Origin: PALSA-911 sp037442565
Lineage (GTDB): Bacteria > Pseudomonadota > Alphaproteobacteria > Acetobacterales > Acetobacteraceae
Assembly (NCBI GenBank): GCA_037442565.1
Contig: JBBIQA010000051.1
Span: 1 to 24,169 of the forward strand
DNA length: 24,169 bases
Direction of reading: 5' to 3'
Within the stretch, counting starts at the first letter, position 1, and every line of letters starts with the position of its first letter. The notes beneath the pieces are model-generated. The model was not told the DNA's origin. It saw only the letters and a list, made by a program, of their open reading frames with translations, and made no database searches. This document shows positions 16,279 through 24,169 of the stretch, in pieces. A program made the translations under genes and the position numbers.

Positions 16279-17057
16279 TGCGCGACGTGATCGTCAATCG
16301 CACCGTGCTGCCCGAGGCCGCGATCGCGGCGGAGATGCAGCACCACCCGGCGGCGACCGCCGAGGCGGCCTGGGAACAGGCGGCGAAGGCCCTGGTGCTG
16401 CGCACCCTCCTGCTCGATGAGGCGAAGCGCCTGGGCGTTTCGGGGGAGGCGGACGAGGACAGCAGCGCCGAGGAAGCCACGATCCAGGCGCTGCTGGCGC
16501 GCGAGATCGCGGTCCCCGTGGCCGACGAGGCCAGCCTGCAGCGCTACTGGCAGGCCAACCGCGCGCGCTTCCGCGCGCCCGATGTGTATGAGGCGGCGCA
16601 TATTCTGTTCCCCGCCGCGCCCGAGGACGCGCCGGCGCGCGCGGCGGCGAAGCAGGCGGCGACGGAGGTGCTGGCCTTGCTGGCGGACCGGCCGGAGCGG
16701 TTCGCCGCGCTGGCGCGGGAACGCTCGGCCTGCCCGTCGCGCGAGAGCGGCGGGCTGCTCGGCCAGCAGAGCCGCGGCGATCTGGTGCCGGAACTGGAGA
16801 CCTTCGTCTTCAACCTGGAAAGCGGCCGCATCTGCCCGCTGCCGGTGGCGACGCGCTACGGCTATCATGTGCTGCGGGTGGACCGCGTGGCGCTGGGCCA
16901 GGACCTGCCGTTCGCGGCGGTGCAGGACCGGATCGGGCGGCATCTGGCCACCCATGCCTGGCAGCGCGCGGTCAGCCAGTATCTGCGCGTGCTGGCCGGG
17001 CGGGCGAAGATCGACGGCCTGGCGATGGACGCCGCTTCCAGTCCGCTGGTGCAGTGA
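16278..17057 (+). CDS. PpiC/parvulin-type peptidyl-prolyl isomerase, nar-operon associated
   Basis: The 259-residue protein has an Ala-rich helical N-terminal half and a parvulin rotamase domain at about residues 102-205: YEAAHILF, the SRESGGLLGQQSRGDL turn, PELETFVFNL, and RYGYHVLRVDR. There is no signal peptide, so it should be cytoplasmic, like NifM, which assists maturation of nitrogenase Fe protein. A PpiC-type gene directly after narI is also known in Pseudomonas nar operons, supporting a role in folding or assembly of NarGHI; the exact client is inferred. Its ATG overlaps the narI stop by one base. It is the last gene of the operon and converges on the MmgE/PrpD gene, with 18 bases between the two stop codons and no obvious terminator hairpin. 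Confidence 0.9.
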   Translation: MRDVIVNRTVLPEAAIAAEMQHHPAATAEAAWEQAAKALVLRTLLLDEAKRLGVSGEADEDSSAEEATIQALLAREIAVPVADEASLQRYWQANRARFRAPDVYEAAHILFPAAPEDAPARAAAKQAATEVLALLADRPERFAALARERSACPSRESGGLLGQQSRGDLVPELETFVFNLESGRICPLPVATRYGYHVLRVDRVALGQDLPFAAVQDRIGRHLATHAWQRAVSQYLRVLAGRAKIDGLAMDAASSPLVQ

Positions 17058-17075
17058 CCGTCAACGGCCGAGGTC

Positions 17076-18464
17076 CTAATTCGACACACCTTCGAGCAGC
17101 TTGACCGTTTCGCGGATATCCGCCTCCGTCTCCAGCGCGCCGAGGCGGTCGAACAGCGGCGCGATCTGGCCGTACGGCAGGCTGCGTTCGGCGCAGTCGC
17201 TGAACTTCTCCCATAGTTCGTCGCGGGTCATGGCGTTGTCGCCGCCACGGCCGATCAGATCGTCAATCCGGCGCGATACCTGTCGGCCGCCGTTCAGCGT
17301 CACGATCACTTCCGCGCCCCATTGCTGCGCGCTGTCGTCGGCCATGTCTGGATGCGGCCGGGCCGTTATGCGCGGCAGCAGGTCGCGGATGGCCGGGTCG
17401 AGATGGGCGTCGTGCTCGAAATCCTTCAGCCGTACCGACCGGTCCAGCAGGGCGCGGGCAATGACGTACTGGTGGCTGAACTTGGCTTCCAGCGCGGTGC
17501 TCGGATCGGGGTTGTCGGTGTGGCGCAGGCGGCGCGCGTGCGGCAGGATTTCGATGGCGGCCACATCGGCGGGGCGGATGTCCTCGGCGCGGACCAGGTC
17601 CAGCATGGCGGAGATGGCCGGGTGGGTGCTGCCGCAGCAGGGGAACTGCTTCAGCGCGATGGAGGGTTGCTCGATCTCCAGCGGCGCTCCCCAGTCTTCC
17701 AGCAATTTCGCCGCGTCGTATGTGCCGGGGCCGTTGAATACGTTGAAGAAGCCTTGGTGGTGCTCGAAGGCCTCCGGGTTGGCATCGAAGCCGCCTTCGG
17801 CCAGCAGGGCCGCGAACAGGCCGTTGCGTGCGCTCTGGCCGACATGCAGCGGTTTCACCATGGTGCCAAAATTGGCCTTGAGGCCACCGGCGAGCGAGGC
17901 GGCGATGGCCAGCGCCGTGGCCGTGCGCACTTCATCCAGGTCCAGCAGATGCGCGGCCGAGGCGGCCGCGCCGATGGTGCCGAGCGTGGCCGTGGGGTGC
18001 CAGCCCTTGTCATAGTGATGGAAGTTCACCGCGCGCGCGAGGCGGATCTCCGTTTCCACGCCGACGGTGTAGGCAAGCAGGATCTGTATCCCTGACGTGG
18101 CGCGGTCCTCGCCCAGCGCGAACAGCAGTGCCACCAGGGGCACCGACTGGTGTCCGCCCATCACGCCGGAAAAATCGTCGTAATCGAGCGCGTGGGACGC
18201 GCAGCCATTGATCATCGTGGCATCGAGCGCGCTGGTGCGCTGGCGGCTGGCGAACACGAGGGCCGGGCCGGCGGCGGCGCCGATGCCGGGAACCCGCCGG
18301 ACGATATCGGTACAGGGTTCGGCATGGCCGGCGAGGGTGACGCCGATGGTGTCGATGATCGCGGTTCGCGCGCATGCCAGTGCTCTCGGCGTGAGTTGCT
18401 GGCGGGAGAAAGCGCAGATCCGTTGGGCCATCTGGCTGGCGAGTGCCGGGGCGGCAGCGGGCAT
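17076..18464 (-). CDS. MmgE/PrpD family protein
   Basis: The 462-residue protein has the standard length and layout of the 2-methylcitrate dehydratase-like MmgE/PrpD family. It has an all-helical domain with TPRALACARTAIIDTIGVTL and ASHALDYDDFSGVMGGHQS, then KGWHPTATLGTIGAAASAA, then a lid-type domain after KQFPCCGSTHPAISAMLDL. These blocks contain the conserved Asp/His active-site region (ALDYDD, GWHPT). Known members include 2-methylcitrate dehydratase, cis-aconitate decarboxylase and a variety of unassigned hydratases/lyases; no prpB/prpC partner is present, so I do not call propionate metabolism. I chose the ATG at 18464; the frame is open to 18728 but upstream codons look non-coding. The Shine-Dalgarno is weak (GGAAT). 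Confidence 0.9.
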   Translation of the reverse strand: MPAAAPALASQMAQRICAFSRQQLTPRALACARTAIIDTIGVTLAGHAEPCTDIVRRVPGIGAAAGPALVFASRQRTSALDATMINGCASHALDYDDFSGVMGGHQSVPLVALLFALGEDRATSGIQILLAYTVGVETEIRLARAVNFHHYDKGWHPTATLGTIGAAASAAHLLDLDEVRTATALAIAASLAGGLKANFGTMVKPLHVGQSARNGLFAALLAEGGFDANPEAFEHHQGFFNVFNGPGTYDAAKLLEDWGAPLEIEQPSIALKQFPCCGSTHPAISAMLDLVRAEDIRPADVAAIEILPHARRLRHTDNPDPSTALEAKFSHQYVIARALLDRSVRLKDFEHDAHLDPAIRDLLPRITARPHPDMADDSAQQWGAEVIVTLNGGRQVSRRIDDLIGRGGDNAMTRDELWEKFSDCAERSLPYGQIAPLFDRLGALETEADIRETVKLLEGVSN

Positions 18465-18957
18465 TGGATAATTCCGATTGACTGTGTGTGAAACGTGTCG
18501 GCGCGGATGGCAGAGGGGAGGTAAGTTCCCGGTGGACAAGTGTGTCGCCGAGGGGGCGTGCGGGCAAGGTAAAGGTCCGTTGATGGCGGCGGCAGGATAG
18601 GTGAAAGCGTCCCGGGGTCGGCAAACCGGGACTTGCGTGAATTTACCGTGATGGTTGGATTGCCTGAGTCGGCGATCCGGATGAATTTTATGCTGGATCA
18701 ACCAAATTATATCAATTTTGATAAACAATGATCAGAACAGAATAAAAAATGCATTCCAAAATATATTACGCATGTAGATTATCTTCAAATTAATGTGATC
18801 ATGGCGAGCCATGGACTTCCAATGCCCGTTCATATTATCAGTGTCGCGGGTTGCGGAAATAATCAAAATATCCACGTCGGAACTTATCAATAACAATTCG
18901 AACTGGACGTTCCGATGATTCGGAAATGACTTATTCGAATTATCGAAGGGAATGCGC
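18465..18957. promoter_or_regulatory. Divergent intergenic region, right half AT-rich with dyads
   Basis: No convincing gene lies here. The first part, up to about 18640, is GC-rich and holds a 7-bp dyad, GTCCCGG (18609-18615) with CCGGGAC (18626-18632), in the presumed leader of the MmgE/PrpD gene. From about 18640 to 18957 the sequence turns markedly AT-rich compared with every neighbour. It holds ATCAA-TT-TTGAT (18711-18722), the inverted pair TCGGAAC (18877-18883) and GTTCCGA (18909-18915), and further CGGAAAT copies near 18854 and 18920. Such AT-rich upstream DNA is typical of genes controlled by silencing proteins (MucR/H-NS-like); that link is inference. Confidence 0.4.
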
Positions 18958-21900
18958 ATGACTGTATCCTACTCAGGCACGCCGGGATTAACCGGCGTCG
19001 TGAATGCCGTGCTGCCAGCCGGCACGCATGTCCTGACGGTCGGGGTCGGCAAGCAGTATGCCACGCTGTCCGCGGCGATTGCCGCGTCGGCGGATGGCGA
19101 TGTCATCCGGGTGGATGCGGGGACCTATACCAACGATTTCGCCACAATCACCCATAAGATCACGATCGAGGGTATGGGCGGGATGGTCAACATGGTGGCG
19201 ACGATCCCGCCGCCGAACAGCAAGGGGATCCTGGTCGTCGACAACGACGTCACGATCAAGAACCTGTCGTTCTCCGGTGTCGCCATCTCCGCTGCCCTGG
19301 GCGGCAACGGCGCCGGCATCCGCTACGAGGGCGGGCAGATGGTGCTGATCAACGATGCGTTCATCGGCAACCAGAACGGTGTGATGGGGGTTCCGGTGAT
19401 CGCCGGACTGACCAACACGGTCTCCCTCGATCACTGCCTGTTCTCCGGCAACGGGTCCGGCACCGGCCAGACGCATAATTTCTATATCGGCGCCGTCGCC
19501 AGCCTGACGGCAACGAACAGCATTTTCGAGAAAGCTGTGGTCGGGCACGAGTTCAAAAGCCGTGCGATGATCAATGATATCGAGAACAACATTTTCCGCG
19601 ACGGGCCGACCGGCACCGCGAGCTACAGCATCGATCTGCCGAACGGCGGGGTGGACCTGATCAAGAACAACCTGATCGAGAAGGGGCCGCTGTCGCAGCA
19701 GAGCAACATGATCCATTTCGGCGGCGAGGGTATTCCCTATGCCGGATCGAGCCTGACCGTGACCGGCAACAGCTTCGTCAACGACCGGACCAGCACGACC
19801 GTCGGGGTGCTCAATCAGACCCCGTTCAGCGTCAGCATCACCGGTAACCAGTTCACCGCCATCCCCGCGGCCAACATCGCCAGGGGGCCGGCGGTCGAGA
19901 CGAGCAACATCGACGGTTCCGGTGCCTCCCTGCCGGATTCCACCCTGACCGGCGTGCTGCCGGGCAGCTCGCTGCTGATCACCGACGCGCTGCCCCATAC
20001 GGTTACCCTGACCGGAGCCCTGACCGCGGTCGTGGGCGGGGCCGGTCTGCTGACGGTGACGGCGATCAACGGCCACGTGACCGCCATCGGCGGGTCGGGC
20101 GGCTTGAACTACACCGAGGTCGCGCCATCCGGGGGCAATCTGATCGGCACCGTCGCGGGTTCCGTCAACACGCTCGTTCTCAGCGGGCAGGACACCGTCG
20201 ACAGCGAGGGGACCGACCGCATCGTCGGCGGCACCGGCAACATCTCGGCGCAGGTCGGGGGCGCCGCCACCATCGATGACGGGACCGGCGCCAATCAATG
20301 GACCGTGACGGGCACGGCGGCGATTACCGGCCATGGCGGCAGCACGGTGGTCAATGTCGGTACCGGCGCCGCCGTCACGCTCAATGGTGCCTACGGCTAT
20401 CTGGCGGTGCAGACCAATGGCGGCACGACGGCGTTCGACATCTTTCAGGGCGGCGCCGAGGAAGCCGTCTCGATCACCGGCGGGGGCGTGATCGCCAAGG
20501 TCTATAGCGGACAGACGACGATCAACACGGCCGCGTCGGCAACTGGCGCGACGATCCGCCTCGGCGCCGGCAAGGCGCTGCTCAGCAGCCTGGGCAAAGA
20601 CACCATCTATGCCGGCTCGGGCAACGACACGGTCATCGTCTCCGGCCAGGCGACCGTCTATGCCGGGACCGGAGCCCTTACGCTGTACAACCACGGCAGC
20701 AGCGGGGCGAAACTATATGGTAACGGCGGTGACTATCTGATTTCCGGCGATGGCGGCAATGTCACCTATTACGGCGGCGCGCTGGCCAGCACGATCGAGG
20801 CGCAACTCGGCTACCTCACGCTGATCGGCGGGGCCGGGCGGCTCACCGTGAACGGCGGCGCGCGGGAGACGATCATCGGCGGATCGGGCGGGCTGACCTA
20901 TCTGGCCAACGCCACCAGCGCCGCCAATACCATCACGACGCTGGCAGGCACCTCGAACCTGCTGTCCATGACCGGCGCCAACGTGGTCAACAGCTGGGGG
21001 AGCGATGTCATCTATGGCGGTTCCGGGAACCAGCTGATCACCGTTCACGGCAATTCGACCGTGAACGGCAGCACCGGCGTCAGCACGGTCACCTTCAGCG
21101 GCACCGACACGCTCAACGGCGTCGGCAATGACCGGGTCACCGTGACGGCCGGCGCCAACGCGACGATCCATGCGGGCTCCCTGGCCACCGTGCAGGAGAC
21201 CGGTGCGAGCGTGCAATTCTCCATCGGGTCCGGGGTCTATGCGGCGAGCGCGACGATCGTCGGTGGCGTCGCCACGGTGACCGGCGGCACCGGAACGGCG
21301 CTGTCGGTTTCGACACAGGCGGGCACCTCGACCGCGGTGACGCTCACCAGCGGCCCGGCCTCGGTCTATTCGCGTGGCAGCGACGTGATCACCGGCGGTT
21401 CCGGCGCCGACACGGTGACGATCACCGCCGCGAACACGCAGATCTGGGGCGGGTCGGGTTCGCTGACCGTGACCAACTACGATTGGACGGCGGGCCACGT
21501 GCAGACCGTCCATGGCGGATCGGGCAGCGCGACCATCAGCGCCGGCGCCGGTGTGCTGACATTCATCGGCGGCTCCGGCAGCGCGGTCATCACGGCGGGA
21601 AGCGGGTCGCTGTATCTCACCGGCGGGTCGGGCAGCCTGACCGCCTCGGGCGGGGCCGGCGCCACGCGGTTCATCGGCGGTTCCGGCACGTCGAACCTGA
21701 CGCTCAATCCGGCGGGCGGTGAGGTGACCTTCGGCACTGGCAACACCACCGTGCAGGTCGCGGGCTGGGGCAGCGGCGTGCTGTTCGACTTCGTGGCCGG
21801 CGCCGGCGGCGGGGTCGATCTGATCAAGGGCTTCCGGGTCGGGACCGATAAGCTGGCATTGGTCGGCGGCGTCGCGGTGCAGAGCCAGAGCGTGATCGGC

Positions 21901-21981
21901 GGTTCGGCTAGCCTGGTGCTGACGGATGGCACCAAGGTGCAGCTAGCCGGCGTCACTACTACCGCGCATCTGTTCGGATAG
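18958..21981 (+). CDS. Large extracellular beta-helix / glycine-rich beta-roll protein (adhesin-like)
   Basis: The 1007-residue protein has no Sec signal. Residues about 28-320 look like a right-handed parallel beta-helix of the pectate-lyase fold (KQYATLSAAIAASADGDVI, VTIKNLSFSGV, regularly spaced N/G turns). Residues about 335-945 are about 25 degenerate turns of the type xIxGGSGxLTV (for example FIGGSGSAVIT, LTGGSGSLTAS). The C-terminus (LFDFVAGAGGGVDLIKGFRV, GTDKLALVGG) resembles the ends of type I-secreted RTX proteins. Only a few turns keep the acidic RTX residue (GSGNDTVIV, GGSGADTVTI), so calcium binding would be reduced. Surface adhesion or biofilm function is inferred; no type I secretion genes are nearby. 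The ATG at 18958 has GAAGGG seven bases upstream; the ATG six bases earlier is too close to it. Confidence 0.85.
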   Translation: MTVSYSGTPGLTGVVNAVLPAGTHVLTVGVGKQYATLSAAIAASADGDVIRVDAGTYTNDFATITHKITIEGMGGMVNMVATIPPPNSKGILVVDNDVTIKNLSFSGVAISAALGGNGAGIRYEGGQMVLINDAFIGNQNGVMGVPVIAGLTNTVSLDHCLFSGNGSGTGQTHNFYIGAVASLTATNSIFEKAVVGHEFKSRAMINDIENNIFRDGPTGTASYSIDLPNGGVDLIKNNLIEKGPLSQQSNMIHFGGEGIPYAGSSLTVTGNSFVNDRTSTTVGVLNQTPFSVSITGNQFTAIPAANIARGPAVETSNIDGSGASLPDSTLTGVLPGSSLLITDALPHTVTLTGALTAVVGGAGLLTVTAINGHVTAIGGSGGLNYTEVAPSGGNLIGTVAGSVNTLVLSGQDTVDSEGTDRIVGGTGNISAQVGGAATIDDGTGANQWTVTGTAAITGHGGSTVVNVGTGAAVTLNGAYGYLAVQTNGGTTAFDIFQGGAEEAVSITGGGVIAKVYSGQTTINTAASATGATIRLGAGKALLSSLGKDTIYAGSGNDTVIVSGQATVYAGTGALTLYNHGSSGAKLYGNGGDYLISGDGGNVTYYGGALASTIEAQLGYLTLIGGAGRLTVNGGARETIIGGSGGLTYLANATSAANTITTLAGTSNLLSMTGANVVNSWGSDVIYGGSGNQLITVHGNSTVNGSTGVSTVTFSGTDTLNGVGNDRVTVTAGANATIHAGSLATVQETGASVQFSIGSGVYAASATIVGGVATVTGGTGTALSVSTQAGTSTAVTLTSGPASVYSRGSDVITGGSGADTVTITAANTQIWGGSGSLTVTNYDWTAGHVQTVHGGSGSATISAGAGVLTFIGGSGSAVITAGSGSLYLTGGSGSLTASGGAGATRFIGGSGTSNLTLNPAGGEVTFGTGNTTVQVAGWGSGVLFDFVAGAGGGVDLIKGFRVGTDKLALVGGVAVQSQSVIGGSASLVLTDGTKVQLAGVTTTAHLFG

Positions 21982-21989
21982 ATCGCCGC

Positions 21990-22760
21990 CTAGCCTGACA
22001 TGCGCGGCAGCCGGGTCGCCAACGCCGCATAGGCCGCCTCGTCCGTGCGGTCGAAGCGGACCGGGGTAACGGCGACCCGGCCGGCCCGCGTTGCGTCGGC
22101 GTCGCTCTCCGGCCCCTGTGGGCGCGGGCCGCGGCGGAAGTTGATCCAGTGATACTCCATGCCGCGCGGGTCGGTGCGGGTTTCCACGATCATTCCCTGC
22201 ACCAGTCCCAGGCCCTGGCGCGCCAGGGTCAGCGGGCCCGCGGCCTCCGGCGGGCAATCGGGGAAATTGACGTTCAGGCAGGTGTCCGGGCTCCAGCCGA
22301 TTTCCAGCAGTTGGCGGATCGCCGGGGCGCCCAGCCGGCGCGCGGTGTCCCAGGGGACATTGGCCCGGTCGGACCAGCACTGGCTGAGGGCGATGGAGGG
22401 GACGCCGAGCAGCATGCCGGTCATCGCGCCGCCGACGGTGCCGGAAAAAACGGTCTCCATGCCCAGGTTGCCGCCGCGGTTGACGCCGGACAGGATCAGG
22501 TCCGGCCGTTCGGGCATCAGGTGGCAGACGCCGAGAACGGCGCAGTCGCCGGGGGTGCCGTCCACTCCGAAGCGGCGGGTGCCCTGGTGGGAGATGCGCA
22601 GCGGGTGATGCAGGCTCACGGCGTGCGAGACGCCGGACTGGTCGTGCTCGGGGGCGACCACCCAGACTTCGCGGGCAAGTTCGGCGGCGATGGCTTCCAT
22701 CACCTCCAGGCCCGGCGCGTCGATGCCGTCATCGTTGGTGATCAGGATACGGTTGAGCAC
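21990..22760 (-). CDS. surE: 5'/3'-nucleotidase SurE
   Basis: The 256-residue protein opens MLNRILITNDDGIDAPGLEV with the metal-binding acidic pair Asp10/Asp11, then APEHDQSGVSHAVSL containing Ser42, and LILSGVNRGGNLG with Asn94. These are the four metal-ligand positions of SurE. TVGGAMTGMLLGVPSIALSQ and the C-terminal VTPVRFDRTDEAAY are also family-typical. SurE hydrolyses nucleoside monophosphates and is linked to stationary-phase survival. The start is a GTG at 22760 with GGAG ten bases upstream. It is not next to pcm, nlpD or tatC as is usual, so it may be a relocated copy or second paralogue. It converges on the large surface protein with only eight bases between the two stop codons, too little for a hairpin terminator. 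Confidence 0.95.
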   Translation of the reverse strand: MLNRILITNDDGIDAPGLEVMEAIAAELAREVWVVAPEHDQSGVSHAVSLHHPLRISHQGTRRFGVDGTPGDCAVLGVCHLMPERPDLILSGVNRGGNLGMETVFSGTVGGAMTGMLLGVPSIALSQCWSDRANVPWDTARRLGAPAIRQLLEIGWSPDTCLNVNFPDCPPEAAGPLTLARQGLGLVQGMIVETRTDPRGMEYHWINFRRGPRPQGPESDADATRAGRVAVTPVRFDRTDEAAYAALATRLPRMSG

Positions 22761-22977
22761 GGGCTTGGATCTCCGTTGCGGGACGTCAGGTTGCGGTTGA
22801 CCGGGTGTCTATGACCGCGAGCGCTCATCTGTCCATGGGAGGCCCGAATCCTCGCCAGCAGAGGTTGTGGCCGCTTTGTTCGTCAGCCGGCATGGGTTGT
22901 CTTCGCGTATGGGAGCGTGTTGACTGTCTCCAACAAAACAATGCGGCTGCGGTCGCGATTGTCTGGAGAAGTTTACA

Positions 22978-24169
22978 ATGTCCGGATATGCGTTCCGTAG
23001 CCTGGCCGTGCTGATTTCGGCGGCGTTGGCGGCTCCGTTGCCCGGCATGGCCCAGAACGCGGCGTCGCCCCCTGTCCCGAATGACCCATCCGCTCAGGTG
23101 GGCACGCCCCCAGCCGATGCCGCTCCTGAGGTGTACAACCAGGAACAGCTCGATGCGCTGTTGGCGCCGATCGCGCTGTATCCCGACACGCTGCTGACCC
23201 AGGTGATGATGGCCTCGACCTTTCCGGTGCAGGTGATGCAGGCACGGGTGTGGCTGGACAACCCAGCCAACAAGGCCCTCAAGGGCGACGCGATCGCCAA
23301 GGCGCTGGAGACCCAGAACTGGGATCCGAGCGTGAAGTCGCTGGTGCCGTTTCCCCAGGTCGTGGTGATGATGGCCGACAAGGCCGATTGGATGCAGCAG
23401 CTCGGCTATGCCATGTCGGTGCAGCAGGCCGATGTGCTCAACAGCGTGCAGCGGCTGCGCTTGCAGGCGCAGCAGACCGGGGCGCTGACCACCACGGCGC
23501 AGCAGACGGTGACAATGACCGCCTCGGCACAGGCGGGCGCTCCGCCGGTGATCGTGGTGGAACCGGCGGACCCGCAGGTGGTCTATGTGCCGACCTATAA
23601 CCCGGCCCAGGTCTACGGCGCCTGGCCGTACCCGGCCACGCCGCCGGTCTACCTGCCGCCGCCTCCCGGCTACGCGATCGGCAGCGCGCTGGTGACCGGC
23701 ATGGCGTTCGCCGCGGGGGTCGCAATCGTCGGCTCGCTGTGGAACATCGGCTCGCCCAACTGGGGCTACAGGGGCGGCTATGGCGGCTACGGCGGGGTGA
23801 ACGTCAACGTCAACCGCTACAACAACGTCAATGTGAACCGGACGCAGATCAGCAATTCCAACTGGCGGGCGCCTGCCAGCGCCGGCTACAACCGCCCCGG
23901 CGGGGGCGCCGCGGGTGGTGCCGGCCGGCCGGTGCGTCCGCCCGCCGGGCCCGTCGGCATGCCGAGCCGCGGCAACGGCCTGCCGGCCAATGCCATTGGC
24001 CGCCCCAGCGTTTCGGTGCCAGGCGGCGCGGTGAACCGGCCGCCCAAGCCGCCCGGCATCCCCGCCGCCGGGGGCGGTGCCAATCGTCCCGGCGCGCCCG
24101 GCGGCGGCGCCGGTCGCCCGAACCCGCCCGGCGGCGCCAATCGCCCGAACCCGCCCGGCGGCGCCGGCC
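22978..24169 (+). CDS. DUF3300 domain-containing secreted protein (runs off right edge)
   Basis: The frame is open from the ATG at 22978 to the window end (397 residues seen). GGAGAA stands seven bases upstream. Residues 1-25 are a Sec signal peptide (FRSLAVLISAALAAPLPGMA). Residues about 52-215 form the DUF3300 domain: QLDALLAPIALYPDTLLTQV, then VWLDNPANKALKG, NWDPSVKSLVPFPQVVVMM and QVVYVPTYNP. A hydrophobic stretch (GSALVTGMAFAAGVAIVGS, 235-253) is followed by WGYRGGYGGYGG and NVNVNRYNNVNVNR repeats, then a Gly/Pro/Arg/Asn tail. DUF3300 proteins are exported and of unknown function, seen in many Proteobacteria. A separate family role cannot be assigned. The C-terminus is missing. The 217 bp upstream, shared with divergent surE, show no clear promoter beyond a lone TTGACT at 22920. 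Confidence 0.92.
   Translation, partial: MSGYAFRSLAVLISAALAAPLPGMAQNAASPPVPNDPSAQVGTPPADAAPEVYNQEQLDALLAPIALYPDTLLTQVMMASTFPVQVMQARVWLDNPANKALKGDAIAKALETQNWDPSVKSLVPFPQVVVMMADKADWMQQLGYAMSVQQADVLNSVQRLRLQAQQTGALTTTAQQTVTMTASAQAGAPPVIVVEPADPQVVYVPTYNPAQVYGAWPYPATPPVYLPPPPGYAIGSALVTGMAFAAGVAIVGSLWNIGSPNWGYRGGYGGYGGVNVNVNRYNNVNVNRTQISNSNWRAPASAGYNRPGGGAAGGAGRPVRPPAGPVGMPSRGNGLPANAIGRPSVSVPGGAVNRPPKPPGIPAAGGGANRPGAPGGGAGRPNPPGGANRPNPPGGAG
24114..24165 (+). repeat. 27-bp tandem repeat encoding RPNPPGGA(N/G)
   Basis: A 25-base identical unit (starting TCGCCCGAACC, ending GGCGGCGCC) occurs at 24114-24138 and again at 24141-24165, giving a 27-bp period and a nine-residue protein repeat in the DUF3300 tail. 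The array continues to or past the window edge, so copy number is unknown. Confidence 0.8.

Noticed and set aside
17076..18464. MmgE/PrpD gene as part of a methylcitrate (propionate) operon
   Set aside because: No prpB, prpC, acnD or propionyl-CoA genes are in the window, and the family is functionally broad.
18711..18722. ATCAA-TT-TTGAT as an FNR box for the surface protein
   Set aside because: The half-sites are in the opposite order and spacing to TTGAT-N4-ATCAA, so it does not fit FNR binding.
18732..18959. 75-codon minus-strand open frame in the AT-rich island
   Set aside because: It has no Shine-Dalgarno, is entirely within AT-rich non-coding DNA, overlaps the start of the surface protein gene, and shows no recognisable motif.
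20030..21720. Glycine-rich repeats in the surface protein gene as a CRISPR array or non-coding repeat
   Set aside because: The periodicity is at protein level (GG.G turns), degenerate at DNA level, and lies in one continuous open frame.

Overview
The window is GC-rich with dense, strongly biased coding. Gene content (fused NarK with NarGHJI, a Crp/Fnr regulator, MmgE/PrpD, a glycine-rich beta-roll surface protein, DUF3300) fits an alphaproteobacterium. Acetobacteraceae/Rhodospirillales is my best guess, by inference from protein style only.

Layout: (a) 1-1345: the 5' end of an acyl-CoA dehydrogenase-like gene and an unrecognised gene, both on the minus strand, followed by a gap rich in inverted repeats. 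(b) 1346-3250: a lower-GC accessory patch with a BrnT/BrnA toxin-antitoxin pair, a one-helix membrane protein of unknown function, the tail of an IS3-family element, and a small conserved gene cut off by that element's right end. (c) 3251-5990: a three-gene operon (SDR dehydrogenase, amidohydrolase-2 lactonase-like enzyme, phytanoyl-CoA-type dioxygenase). A perfect 11-bp inverted repeat includes its first Shine-Dalgarno sequence. (d) 6018-17057: a respiratory nitrate reduction locus. A cysteine-cluster-free Crp/Fnr regulator (NarR-like) is divergent from narK(fused)-narG-narH-narJ-narI-PpiC, and the promoter between them carries an FNR-type box and a perfect 16-bp palindrome. (e) 17076-18464: a MmgE/PrpD gene on the minus strand. 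(f) 18465-18957: an intergenic region, sharply AT-rich in its right half. (g) 18958-21981: a 1007-residue beta-helix/beta-roll protein. (h) 21990-22760: SurE on the minus strand. (i) 22978 to the edge: a secreted DUF3300 protein with a Gly/Pro/Asn repeat tail, cut by the window end.

How the genes work together: the fused NarK would import nitrate and export nitrite. NarGHI would reduce nitrate with quinol electrons on the cytoplasmic side of the membrane, NarJ would assist cofactor insertion, and the PpiC protein would assist folding. The regulator likely acts on the FNR-type box. The SDR/lactonase/dioxygenase operon looks like a small catabolic pathway for an unidentified substrate. No rRNA, tRNA or CRISPR array was seen. 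The least explained items are the SD-overlapping inverted repeat at 3200-3244, the palindrome at 6793-6808, the dyad cluster at 1075-1330, and the AT-rich control region in front of the large surface protein.
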